From a virus: a DNA stretch of 38,775 bases. A model generated the notes under the pieces. The model made no database searches. It had not been told where the DNA came from and was given only the letters and a program-made list of their open reading frames with translations. The stretch covers positions 1 to 38,775 of IMG/VR virus record IMGVR_UViG_3300044765_000078; one strand, given 5' to 3'. The position numbers and the translations under genes were made by a program. Shown here one piece after another: positions 1 through 7,298 of the stretch (position 1 is the first letter of the stretch; each line of letters opens with the position of its first letter).

Positions 1-63
1 AGCACGTAATTTTAACAATCAGGCGAGCGCGACGGCGCGCCGAATGCCGTGCAAGGGCTAAAG

Positions 64-300
64 ATGAGAAAAGCAGACAGCTGGTTCTTTGTGGTATGCG
101 CAGTGATCGGCATGGGGCACTACCTTGCCACCGATAAAACTATCGTTGAAAGCTACGGATGGATCCCCGTACTTATCAGTTTGCTTGCTTATTTCATCTA
201 TTCTCTTTCGAATCGGATAGATGAGTTACAGCGTCGGATTGCCTTCCTTGAAGATAAGTCACTACAGGCAGACTACATCAGAAAGTTAGAAGACGGATAA
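64..300 (+). CDS. Small two-helix membrane protein, moron-like
   Basis: 78 residues from ATG 64; a GTG at 49 is possible but the AAGGG-type ribosome site favours 64. Two hydrophobic segments (about residues 7-23 and 38-53) are followed by a charged, coiled-coil-like tail (SNRIDELQRRIAFLEDK). This suggests an inner-membrane protein with a cytoplasmic helical tail. It is less GC-rich than its neighbours, stands alone and is followed by its own terminator at 346-369, all typical of lysogenic-conversion 'moron' genes. If the genome is circular, the SOS box at 38727-38746 lies about 90 bases upstream of its start, so its expression in the prophage may be linked to DNA damage. Family not recognised; superinfection exclusion is only a guess. 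Confidence 0.6.
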   Translation: MRKADSWFFVVCAVIGMGHYLATDKTIVESYGWIPVLISLLAYFIYSLSNRIDELQRRIAFLEDKSLQADYIRKLEDG

Positions 301-345
301 CAGGAATTAGTCCACCGAAACTAGAGCCACGATCCCATCCTCCAT

Positions 346-369
346 GCCGGCCACGAGCCGGCTTTTTTT
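346..369 (+). terminator. Rho-independent terminator
   Basis: A perfect 6-bp GC stem (GCCGGC, loop CACGA, GCCGGC) is followed directly by seven T. It closes the 64-300 transcription unit and insulates it from the early promoter that starts about 110 bases later. Confidence 0.9.
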
Positions 370-451
370 CGTCCTGAAGCCGGGCCAGCGCGCGCGCACA
401 GCTCGGGCATGGAACATCGTGACAAGAAATATTCTCGCGCGCACACAAAAA

Positions 452-488
452 TGCGGTTGACGCATCGTCATAAAATGCGTACTATGCA
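452..488 (+). promoter_or_regulatory. Rightward early promoter with two repressor operators
   Basis: TTGACG (457-462), 17 bp, TACTAT (480-485) is a strong sigma70-type promoter pointing into the early operon. Two sites of the form TGCG-N5-CGCA overlie it: TGCGGTTGACGCA (452-464) on the -35 and TGCGTACTATGCA (476-488, one mismatch) on the -10. The second matches the site at 38103-38115 in the immunity region almost exactly, including flanking bases. I infer that the lysogenic repressor, Cro or both shut this promoter. Confidence 0.8.
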
Positions 489-545
489 TCTTATCGCAAC
501 CGAGCCCGCAGGCAAGAGCCCGAGGGCAAACGATAGGAGCAGACC

Positions 546-707
546 ATGAACCGCACTTTCAAGATCACGCACCGCGTCAACGCAGCCGAGCGCACGGTAG
601 CCGTCGAGGCTCGTGACGCTGATGACGCGCAGGAGAAGTTCATCGACTACTGCGAAAGCGTTGGCATGGTGCACGGCACGATCCTGCGTATCCGCGCCGA
701 GGCCTAA
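546..707 (+). CDS. Small early protein of unknown function
   Basis: 53 residues, starting MNRTFKITHRVNAAERT and ending RIRAEA. It is the first gene after the early promoter, with AGGAG 8-12 bases before ATG 546. The next ATG (710) follows two bases after the stop region, so the two are likely co-translated. It looks like a compact beta/alpha protein, but I do not recognise the family. The ribosome site, position and tight spacing support it as a real gene. Confidence 0.6.
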   Translation: MNRTFKITHRVNAAERTVAVEARDADDAQEKFIDYCESVGMVHGTILRIRAEA

Positions 708-709
708 TC

Positions 710-1057
710 ATGGACCGCCTCTCACCCGAAGAAGCCCGCGAGCTTCAAATCCGCGACTTACTCGCCAAAGAGTTCGAGTACCGCAAGGCTCTGCTTGCAG
801 CTGGCGACATGCAGACGGTTCGCGACGTCGGCGACTCCGTTACCGACTACCTCGCTTTCGCATACGACGACCTTCACGACCTCGTTCTCGGCAAGGTCAC
901 GTTCGAACAGATCCGCGACAAGGTGATGCAGAACGAGGCGGAGATCGTCGCGATTCAGCAGGTTGAGGCGATGGAGCAGCGCCGCAAGGAATCCGAGCAG
1001 CAGGCACGCATCGAACAGCGCGTGTGGGATCACTTCTACCTGTCGGGGCACGCATAA
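710..1057 (+). CDS. Helical early protein of unknown function
   Basis: 115 residues, rich in Glu, Arg, Gln and Ala, predicted mostly helical, with a charged C-terminal segment (EAMEQRRKESEQQARIEQR) that could form a coiled coil. It begins two bases after the preceding stop codon and is the second gene of the early operon. No enzymatic motif is visible and I cannot name a family. It is followed by about 290 bases without a convincing gene, which hold the inverted repeats described separately. Confidence 0.65.
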   Translation: MDRLSPEEARELQIRDLLAKEFEYRKALLAAGDMQTVRDVGDSVTDYLAFAYDDLHDLVLGKVTFEQIRDKVMQNEAEIVAIQQVEAMEQRRKESEQQARIEQRVWDHFYLSGHA

Positions 1058-1100
1058 CGGAATAGGAGCGCCGCGCCCCTTCAACGCGCGGCTTGCCCTG

Positions 1101-1203
1101 CACTCGGGTCAGCAAGTTGAGGGAGTGGGATCTCAAATGCCCTGGCAGCCTGGAACAGACAGGCACTCCCGATAAGCGCCTTCCACGAGGGAATTTATCG
1201 GGA
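1101..1203 (+). other. Untranslated leader with competing hairpins
   Basis: The 1058-1348 gap holds no convincing gene but has overlapping complementary segments. CACTC (1101-1105) can pair with GAGTG (1123-1127). GGGAGTG (1121-1127) can instead pair with CACTCCC (1164-1170). TCCCGATAA (1167-1175) can pair with TTATCGGGA (1195-1203), a perfect 9-bp stem. Neighbouring helices share bases and exclude each other, as in attenuators and riboswitches. No poly-U follows, so translational control of the gene at 1349 or RNA processing is as likely as transcription attenuation. Confidence 0.4.
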
Positions 1204-1348
1204 CTGGATGACGGTTGAGGGTACTCAAGACGGTCCCCGTAAATGTCTAGCTGAACCCCAGGATGGCCACCTACCGCCTGACGGCCGAGAACAGAACGGC
1301 ACCCAAACAACAACCGCCGGTGGCGCCGGCCAGATGAGGAGCAGCAGG

Positions 1349-1894
1349 ATGGAAACGACGAGGTACACGGTCGACAAGACGAGCTGGGAACGCGGCCCCT
1401 GGGACGACGAGCCCGATCTCGAGAACCTGACGACGGCGGAAGGTTTCGACGCGCTGGTGTTCCGCGCGTCGTGGAGCGGCAACTTCTGCGGCTACGTCGG
1501 CGTCCCACCCGGCCATCCATGGTACGGCAAGGAATACGGCGCATCGGTCAAGATAACCGAAAAGCAGGCGACTGAGCCCGTAGACATCGACCGCGTGAGC
1601 GTCATCAGCCTGTTGGCGATGTCCATGTACGACAGCGAGTCGGACGACTTGGCAAGCATCGACTGCATCATCCGCGTCCATGGCGGTTTGACGTACTCGG
1701 GCTTCGGCCGCGAGCGCTTCGGCGAAAAGCCTGACCACTGGTATTTCGGCTTTGACTGCGCGCACGCTGGTGACCTCTCGCCTGCCTATGCAAGCAAGTA
1801 CGGGCTCGGGTACGACGATCAGTACCGCGACGTCGATTACGTGCGGCGCGAGATCGCTGACTTGTCGAGGCAACTCGCCGAGGTGGCGAAATGA
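1349..1894 (+). CDS. Early protein of unknown function
   Basis: 181 residues from ATG 1349, chosen because AGGAG lies 8 bases upstream; the open frame runs back to 1208 but that part has no ribosome site and low-complexity composition. The protein is acidic, with aromatic and glycine-rich stretches (SWSGNFCGYVGVPPGHPWYGKEYG; HWYFGFDCAH) suggesting a small globular fold. It seems related to phage-carried hypothetical proteins. The stop overlaps the ATG of the next gene (ATGA), giving translational coupling to a string of tiny genes. Confidence 0.7.
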   Translation: METTRYTVDKTSWERGPWDDEPDLENLTTAEGFDALVFRASWSGNFCGYVGVPPGHPWYGKEYGASVKITEKQATEPVDIDRVSVISLLAMSMYDSESDDLASIDCIIRVHGGLTYSGFGRERFGEKPDHWYFGFDCAHAGDLSPAYASKYGLGYDDQYRDVDYVRREIADLSRQLAEVAK

Positions 1895-2040
1895 TCGCCG
1901 CCCGCATCGCGCGCCGCAGCCTGATGGACCGCCTGCTGCTGGACGGCATGGCGTGGACGGATAGGCACTCGGGCCTGATGTTCGCCGGGCTGGGCGTGAC
2001 GATCGTGCTGGCCGGCGTGATGGAGGCACTTTTCCCATGA
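1891..2040 (+). CDS. Tiny membrane protein
   Basis: 49 residues starting MIAARIARRSLMDRLL. A basic N-terminus is followed by one hydrophobic segment (LMFAGLGVTIVLAGVMEALF). It overlaps the preceding and following genes by ATGA at each end. The overlaps and membrane-like composition support it. Function unknown. Confidence 0.55.
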   Translation: MIAARIARRSLMDRLLLDGMAWTDRHSGLMFAGLGVTIVLAGVMEALFP

Positions 2041-2153
2041 TCCGCGACTTCGCCCGAGCCCTCGTGTTCCTGATCGTCTTCCTGTTCATCGTGGCGGAAG
2101 TGCAGGAGCTGGACGAGATGAACCAACCCGCAGCCATGTGGAGACCAGGATGA
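2037..2153 (+). CDS. Tiny single-span membrane protein
   Basis: 38 residues starting MIRDFARALVFLIVFLFIV: a short basic head, one transmembrane helix and an acidic tail (EVQELDEMNQ). Four-base ATGA overlaps on both sides place it in a run of four coupled genes (1349-2329). Tiny phage membrane proteins like this often modulate host functions, but nothing specific can be said. Confidence 0.5.
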   Translation: MIRDFARALVFLIVFLFIVAEVQELDEMNQPAAMWRPG

Positions 2154-2329
2154 ACACCAGAGATGCAGCCGATGCGCTGCAGCAGTACGAAGAGACGGCG
2201 CGGCGCCGAACCCTGTGGCCTCCGATGCCGGTTAATCCAGTAGACGGCGAACCCTGGCGCCCGGTGATGACCGAGCAGGAGCGCCGAGAACATGAGCAGT
2301 ACGTACGAGAGAACAACCTTCCGTTTTAA
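2150..2329 (+). CDS. Small hypothetical protein
   Basis: 59 residues from ATG 2150, which overlaps the previous stop. An upstream GTG in frame (2138) would give METR at the front but lies inside the previous gene without a ribosome site. The sequence includes a proline-rich middle (WPPMPVNPVDGEPWRP) and a charged helical end (TEQERREHEQYVRENN). Family not recognised. Confidence 0.6.
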   Translation: MNTRDAADALQQYEETARRRTLWPPMPVNPVDGEPWRPVMTEQERREHEQYVRENNLPF

Positions 2330-2344
2330 CCACTGGAGATTGAC

Positions 2345-3223
2345 ATGAAATTCACGAAAGCCACACGTCAGAAAGCACGGCTACGGCTCGCACTGACGGG
2401 GCCGAGCGGCTCGGGCAAGACCTGGGGCGCGCTGCTCCTCGCGCAGGGCCTGGGCGGCAAGATTGCCGTCGTCGACACCGAGCGCGAGAGCGCATCGTTG
2501 TATTCGCACCTGACCGACTTCGACACGCTGAACCTGGCCGCGCCGTTCACGCCGGAACGCTACATCGAGGCGATCAAGGCGGCAGAGGAAGCGGGCTACG
2601 ACACGCTGATCATCGACAGCATCACGCACGAGTGGAGCGGCACTGGTGGTTGCATCGACGAGGTCGACCGAATCGCACGGGCCAAGTACAAGGGCAACTC
2701 GTGGAGCGCTTGGAACGACGTCACGCCGCGCCACCGCGCCTTGCTCGACGCGATCCTGCACAGCCCGATGCACGTCATCGTCACCCTGCGCAGCAAGACC
2801 GAGACCGCGCAGACCGAGGAAAACGGCCGTAAGAAGGTCGTAAAGCTAGGCATGAAGGCCGAGCAGCGCGACGGCTTCGAATACGAAATGACGGTTGTGC
2901 TGGACCTAATCCACGATGGGAACTTCGCCACTGCGACGAAGGACCGTACGGGCCTGTTCGCAAATGCGAGCCCGGCGCCCATCACCGTCGACACTGGCGC
3001 GCAACTCAAGGCATGGCTGGAGACGGGTGTCGAGGCGCCGACCGTTGTATCCGTCGATGAGTGGTGCAAGCGCATGGACGCGGCCAAGACGCTCAAGGAG
3101 CTGAACGCCACCGCGCGCGATGCATGGGAAGCCACTGGCGACCAGCGCATCATCGAATGCCACGAGGCCATCAAGGCCGAGCGACTGGCAGCACATAACC
3201 GACAACTCGCGGAGCAAGCATGA
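2345..3223 (+). CDS. Sak4-like phage recombination ATPase
   Basis: 292 residues. Walker A GPSGSGKT is at about 19-26 and a Walker B-type strand (TLIID) at 87-91, with the RecA-core pattern of phage 'AAA family' proteins often classed with Sak4. These single-strand annealing or recombinase proteins use ATP to promote pairing of phage DNA during replication-linked recombination. The start is supported by GGAG upstream. The C-terminal third (after about 215) is a helical extension without recognisable motifs. Neighbour NinB and the distant NinG fit a phage recombination set. An unspecified phage P-loop NTPase is the cautious alternative. Confidence 0.75.
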   Translation: MKFTKATRQKARLRLALTGPSGSGKTWGALLLAQGLGGKIAVVDTERESASLYSHLTDFDTLNLAAPFTPERYIEAIKAAEEAGYDTLIIDSITHEWSGTGGCIDEVDRIARAKYKGNSWSAWNDVTPRHRALLDAILHSPMHVIVTLRSKTETAQTEENGRKKVVKLGMKAEQRDGFEYEMTVVLDLIHDGNFATATKDRTGLFANASPAPITVDTGAQLKAWLETGVEAPTVVSVDEWCKRMDAAKTLKELNATARDAWEATGDQRIIECHEAIKAERLAAHNRQLAEQA

Positions 3224-3525
3224 TCGACCTGAACGCCATCGACCCGGCCGAAGTTGTCGCCAAGGGGCAGTACTCCATCGTCCGCGCGGCGCATGAAGAC
3301 GCGAAAAAGCGCCTCGCCGGCCTGTGCAGCCAGTTCAGCCCGATCGCACCGCAGATCCTGCGGCTGGCCCAGCCTGACGACGATAACGTGCCGGACGCTG
3401 TCGCAATCGCCGCACTGATCAAACAGGGTCGCGCGCTGCTGAACAAGATCGAGGCGCAAATCGCCGAGGTAGAAAGCCTTGCTACTCAGCGGGCGATGCT
3501 GAAACAGGCTGCGTGGGGGGGGTAG
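3220..3525 (+). CDS. Small helical protein before NinB
   Basis: 101 residues, almost entirely helical by composition, starting inside the stop of the ATPase gene (ATGA overlap). The last codons run through an eight-G tract (3515-3522), ending TGG GGG GGG TAG. A -1 slip there would join this frame to NinB. No family recognised; coupling to the ATPase suggests a role in the same recombination process. Confidence 0.65.
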   Translation: MIDLNAIDPAEVVAKGQYSIVRAAHEDAKKRLAGLCSQFSPIAPQILRLAQPDDDNVPDAVAIAALIKQGRALLNKIEAQIAEVESLATQRAMLKQAAWGG

Positions 3526-3527
3526 CG

Positions 3528-3920
3528 ATGGCAGGCAAGCGCGTCTTTCGCATCACCGCCACGAACCGCCGGCATGTGGCCGAGCAGGTCGCGAATCTGC
3601 CCGAGGGCCACGTGATCAAGGCTGGCCCTCCGACGAGGAGCTTGGAACAGAACGCGATGCTGCACGCGATGTTCGGTGAGTTGGAAAAGAAGGCGCTGCA
3701 TTACGGCCAGCGCCGGACTGCGATGCAGTGGAAGACGCTCATGATCAGCGCGCATGCCATCGCTACCGGCTTGGGCGTCAAAATGGTTCCGGGCTTAGAA
3801 GGCGAGTTCGTGAACATCCGCGAATCGTCGGCAAACATGACCGTAGCGCGGATGACGAGCCTGATCGAATACATCAATGCATGGGCCGCACAGAACGGCG
3901 TGCAGTTCAACCAAAACTGA
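3528..3920 (+). CDS. ninB: NinB-family recombination protein
   Basis: 130 residues from ATG 3528. The characteristic NinB/Orf pattern is visible: a central 'TRSLEQNAMLHAMFGEL' stretch, a Trp-Lys segment (AMQWKTLMI), 'VPGLEGEFVNI' and the C-terminal 'MTVARMTSLIEYINAWAAQNGVQF'. Lambda NinB (Orf) binds single-stranded DNA and helps recombinases load, replacing host RecFOR. It sits directly after the Sak4-like ATPase and its partner. The G-rich tract just upstream serves as the ribosome-site region. Confidence 0.85.
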   Translation: MAGKRVFRITATNRRHVAEQVANLPEGHVIKAGPPTRSLEQNAMLHAMFGELEKKALHYGQRRTAMQWKTLMISAHAIATGLGVKMVPGLEGEFVNIRESSANMTVARMTSLIEYINAWAAQNGVQFNQN

Positions 3921-3927
3921 GGGACAC

Positions 3928-4929
3928 ATGAGCAACCGAGAATTCACCGCGACGCGCACGATGCTCGCAAACGCAATGGCAATAGCAGGCGCCGAACTGC
4001 TGGAATACATGGGGACCGCCGGCGCACTGGCTGCAATCCCGAACACCGACAAGTACGTCGCCGCCGGGACGCTGCAGGGCATCCTGTCGATGGCAGGGAA
4101 GGTGATGGGCGAATCCGCGCCAGCAGCACAGTCCGAACTGTCATTGCGCGCTGCCATCGAAAGGGCTTTGAAGGGCACGCTCATTGAGGACGGCACCATT
4201 GCTGCATTCAACAGCGTTGTAGATGACATCGAACGGGAAGTTCTAGCCATCGCGCCAGCAGTACCGGCACCATCCCAGGTGCCGGCCAAGCCCCAAGTAG
4301 GCTGCGAATGGGACGACGGTCTCCTGCGTGTGCATGGCGAGTCGACCACGTGCGAAGTGTGCGCACCAGCTCGTCTTAGTGGCGAGCAGATAAAGGTCGC
4401 GCTGGAGAAAGCGGGCGTTCCGTTCGACGCACCCTACGTGTATGCGGCCGTTCGTACGATCGAGCGCGAACTTCGCGCCGGTAGCCGCTGCGCGCAGCCC
4501 GAGCTGGACCAGCTGCACAACGCGATCATGAACCTGCCTTGCAGGCGCACGATGTCACACTTCGCGAGCAAAGATGAAATGCTTGCCTACAAAGTGGGCC
4601 ACCGCGACGCGCGCCACGCAGCGGCAGAACTGGTCAACGGCGTCGAACTCCGCGCCGGTAGCTCCGATGTTCGAGACCAGGCGCATTGGCGCCCGATCCA
4701 AAGCGTACCGACGGATGGATCGGAAGTGCTGCTCTACCTGCCGGCGCCGTACAACCGAGTGGTGAAGGCGCGATGGTTCGACGTCTGGGAAAACTGGATC
4801 GAGGGCGAATTCCCTGATCCTCATGACGAATACTGCGGAATCGGCTCGCGCCTGCCAACGCACTGGATGCCGTTGCCGACACTTCCGGCCGCAGCCCCGG
4901 CCGCCAGCAAGGAAGGAGACGCCGAATGA
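3928..4929 (+). CDS. DUF551-domain accessory protein
   Basis: 333 residues from ATG 3928, with GAGGGA upstream. The C-terminal part (about residues 255-320) has the DUF551 signature: WRPIQSVPTDGSEVLLYLP early, a W-rich centre, and a closing 'THWMPLPTLP'. DUF551 proteins are common in accessory early regions of lambdoid phages, function unknown. The N-terminal two thirds are helical and resemble modular Eae/Ea22-type phage proteins, with a possible short Cys pair (CEVC). The gene is followed by an overlapping start at 4926. Confidence 0.75.
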   Translation: MSNREFTATRTMLANAMAIAGAELLEYMGTAGALAAIPNTDKYVAAGTLQGILSMAGKVMGESAPAAQSELSLRAAIERALKGTLIEDGTIAAFNSVVDDIEREVLAIAPAVPAPSQVPAKPQVGCEWDDGLLRVHGESTTCEVCAPARLSGEQIKVALEKAGVPFDAPYVYAAVRTIERELRAGSRCAQPELDQLHNAIMNLPCRRTMSHFASKDEMLAYKVGHRDARHAAAELVNGVELRAGSSDVRDQAHWRPIQSVPTDGSEVLLYLPAPYNRVVKARWFDVWENWIEGEFPDPHDEYCGIGSRLPTHWMPLPTLPAAAPAASKEGDAE

Positions 4930-5474
4930 GCTACACCACCATCAAATCCGTTTGGCCCGGCGAGCGCGCCGACGACATCGAAGAACTGCGTAACTCGCAT
5001 GGCAGCGCACCGGTAATCTGGGGCGACATGGGGCAGCGATACCTTGGATGCGGCCGGTTTGAAGTCATGTGGGGATCGAACGCTGACAACCTCTGGCCAC
5101 TCTGGAAGCGCAAAGACATCCCGCTACACCACCGTGCGGTTCTGGCGCTGACCTACGACAACGTGCTGCTGATGAAGGCCGACTATGCGCGCGCTGCTGC
5201 CGACATTCGCGCCTATATGAAGGACTTCCCGCCGCAATCGGGCTACGTCAATCACTGGAGCCGCATCGCGGAAATTCTGGAGTCTTCCCCGGACTGCCCG
5301 GCCATAGGCTTCCACTGGACATCAGTGTGCGAAGACCCGTTTCAAGGCGACTACAACGAAGACCGCGAGGACTACGACCAGCCCGATTGGTCGAAGTACT
5401 GGGACATGTATGCGTATCTCGACAAGGCCGAGTCCGCCAGCAATGAGAACGGCCAACGTGGGAGCGAAGCGTAA
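4926..5474 (+). CDS. Hypothetical early phage protein
   Basis: 182 residues, Trp/Tyr/Asp-rich and acidic, with no motif I can name. The start ATG overlaps the preceding stop (ATGA), and its stop TAA shares a base with the next ATG (5474). A near-continuous run of overlapping genes from 3928 to 6816 marks one accessory block. Possibly a conserved phage hypothetical. Confidence 0.7.
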   Translation: MSYTTIKSVWPGERADDIEELRNSHGSAPVIWGDMGQRYLGCGRFEVMWGSNADNLWPLWKRKDIPLHHRAVLALTYDNVLLMKADYARAAADIRAYMKDFPPQSGYVNHWSRIAEILESSPDCPAIGFHWTSVCEDPFQGDYNEDREDYDQPDWSKYWDMYAYLDKAESASNENGQRGSEA

Positions 5475-5734
5475 TGGCTGAGCAAATCAACTACCACGAG
5501 CAGCAAGAGGGTTGGACGCACGAATACACGCCAGACGGCCAGTGCATTTGCTTCTGTCGCCCGCAAGAGTTGGGCGGAGGCTATGTGACCGTGGATTTCG
5601 CACGGCGGATCTTCTCCTGCGGTTATGGAAGGCCCATCAAACACGTTGGTTCGAAGACGTACGCCGGCCGCGGCTGGAAGAACCAGATCATCCGCGATGC
5701 TATCGATCATCTCGAAAAGGTAATGAAATCATGA
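5474..5734 (+). CDS. Small hypothetical protein
   Basis: 86 residues beginning MAEQINYHEQQEGWTHEY. A beta-rich first half with a cysteine pair (CICFC) and a C-terminal helix (NQIIRDAIDHLEKVMKS). Start and stop overlap neighbouring genes by 1-4 bases. Family unknown. Confidence 0.65.
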   Translation: MAEQINYHEQQEGWTHEYTPDGQCICFCRPQELGGGYVTVDFARRIFSCGYGRPIKHVGSKTYAGRGWKNQIIRDAIDHLEKVMKS

Positions 5735-6816
5735 CTACCACCCACACCGCGGCTCACCCTGCACCGGCAGGAATAGACGTTGACAACGCAGCATTGGACA
5801 AGCTGGAAGCACTGGCGCGCGCGGCAACGCCGGGCGAATGGAAGCGCGAAGATCGCACCGTGTACGTGCTCGAGCCTGACGGATGGCGAAAGGGCGTCGA
5901 GCAATTCCGCAATCGCTTCTCGTGCTCGGTAAGCCGCGACGGCTCGTCGATCCCGCAGGATGAGCTGCAGGCAAACGCCGAGTTCATCGCGGCCGCCAAC
6001 CCGGCCACCATCCTCGCCCTGATCGCCCTCGCTCGCAAGGCTGCAGCAGATGCACCGGCAGCGGACGAGCGGGCGCTGTTCGAGGCGTGGGCATCGGAGC
6101 GCTGGGAGCCACAGGAAATCGGCATGCGCCACCGTGACACGTACATCCCTGTGTCACTGAACGCAGCGTGGAACGCGTGGCAGGCTCGTGCCGCCCACCC
6201 TATCGGACAGGTATCGCCCGCTATCGGACAAGCTGCCGCTACTCTCAAAAGCTACTGGACGGGCGGCTGGTGGACAGGCGTCAGCAACGACGACCTGAGA
6301 AGGATCGAAGAGGCATTTGCAACTCTCGCCGCCCCTATCTCCGCTATCTCGCCTTCCGGCTGGAAACTGGTCCCGCTCGTGTGCACACCCGAGATGCGCG
6401 CGGCATGGGATCGTTCGCCGTCCAGCGAAGATGACGACGTCGATTTCCACGGCGCGTACCGCGCAATGCTCGATGCCGCCCCTGCCGCTATCTCGCCTTC
6501 CGACGAGAAGGGGAAAGCTGACGATGCTAATTCACTGCGATCAGGTCTTTCGGAAATTATTGCAGCAGCGATCAAGGATGAGTCAATGTCGCTTCATTCT
6601 CAGACGTGGCTGGCAATTATGGCCGTGCAAAGCCGCCTCAACTTCCAATCCCCTGCCACCGGCCGGGCAGCCGCGAAGGATGCGGGGATTCCAACAAGCC
6701 GCGCATCGAGAACCTTCGATTACGTGAACAAAGCTGTCGCGGAAGAATTCACAGCCACCGACCGCGCGGCAATGGCGGCGAGCCGCACTGGTGGCTCGGG
6801 AGATCATCATGCCTAA
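5731..6816 (+). CDS. Ea22-like modular accessory protein
   Basis: 361 residues from ATG 5731, overlapping the previous stop. The open frame extends upstream to 5512 but that part is out of frame with the real gene there. N-terminal 'ALDKLEALARAATPGEW' and 'DELQANAEFIAAANPATILALIAL' match the Ead/Ea22-like pattern of lambdoid phages. Later segments repeat a 'DERALFEAWASERW...AWNAWQARAA' type module and alanine-rich linkers, indicating mosaic assembly. Ea22-type proteins are non-essential early proteins of unclear function. Confidence 0.75.
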   Translation: MTTTHTAAHPAPAGIDVDNAALDKLEALARAATPGEWKREDRTVYVLEPDGWRKGVEQFRNRFSCSVSRDGSSIPQDELQANAEFIAAANPATILALIALARKAAADAPAADERALFEAWASERWEPQEIGMRHRDTYIPVSLNAAWNAWQARAAHPIGQVSPAIGQAAATLKSYWTGGWWTGVSNDDLRRIEEAFATLAAPISAISPSGWKLVPLVCTPEMRAAWDRSPSSEDDDVDFHGAYRAMLDAAPAAISPSDEKGKADDANSLRSGLSEIIAAAIKDESMSLHSQTWLAIMAVQSRLNFQSPATGRAAAKDAGIPTSRASRTFDYVNKAVAEEFTATDRAAMAASRTGGSGDHHA

Positions 6817-7084
6817 GCGCCTGAGTTCATGGTTCTCTGGCCACACCAAACCAACCATTCCGGGTGTGTATGAGCGTAGGTGGCCCAACGTTCCTAGCCA
6901 TGAAAGGTTTTCATACTGGGACGGACGAAGCTGGCGTGTTGGTGGATACAGCCCTGACAACGCGATGGCGTGGAGAGCATTTCACAGTGGCAGGCAAGTG
7001 GCCGAATGGCGAGGGCTTGCAAAGCCGTCGAGACGTAGACGCAGTGCCCAAGAGGCGGCAGAACAGAATGGAGGCGAGGCATGA
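6809..7084 (+). CDS. Small hypothetical protein
   Basis: 91 residues from ATG 6809, overlapping the end of the Ea22-like gene by 8 bases. 'TKPTIPGVYERRWP' and 'YSYWDGRSWRVGG'-like features (FSYWDGRSWRVG) resemble small phage proteins with a WW-like aromatic pattern. The basic tail (KPSRRRRSAQEAAEQ) could contact nucleic acid. No firm family. Confidence 0.6.
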   Translation: MPKRLSSWFSGHTKPTIPGVYERRWPNVPSHERFSYWDGRSWRVGGYSPDNAMAWRAFHSGRQVAEWRGLAKPSRRRRSAQEAAEQNGGEA

Positions 7085-7284
7085 AGCGTTCAAAATGGAA
7101 AGTGCCGATGTCGAAGGCCAAGCCGAAGGAAGGGCATGCGCACTTCGTCCTTGCCTACAAAACCGCAGGCGGCGCGCGCATGGAGTTCGACGGCCAGTTG
7201 CCTGTCCACGCGGCGCAGATGCTAATGGCGCACGCGCTTGACGCGCGCCGGATTAACGAGACGCCTACCGATGGCGCGCTTTGA
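7081..7284 (+). CDS. Small basic hypothetical protein
   Basis: 67 residues, basic N-terminus (MKRSKWKVPMSKAKPK) followed by a beta-hairpin-like part and a helix (HAAQMLMAHALDARRI). ATGA overlap with the preceding gene. Function unknown. Confidence 0.6.
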   Translation: MKRSKWKVPMSKAKPKEGHAHFVLAYKTAGGARMEFDGQLPVHAAQMLMAHALDARRINETPTDGAL

Positions 7285-7298
7285 TGAAAGGACACCCC

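Noticed and set aside
613-966. 117-codon plus ORF overlapping 546-1057
   Set aside because: Arg-rich shadow frame of two genes with ribosome sites.
1271-2293. 340-codon minus-strand ORF
   Set aside because: Antisense to a run of coupled plus-strand genes; Arg-rich shadow composition.
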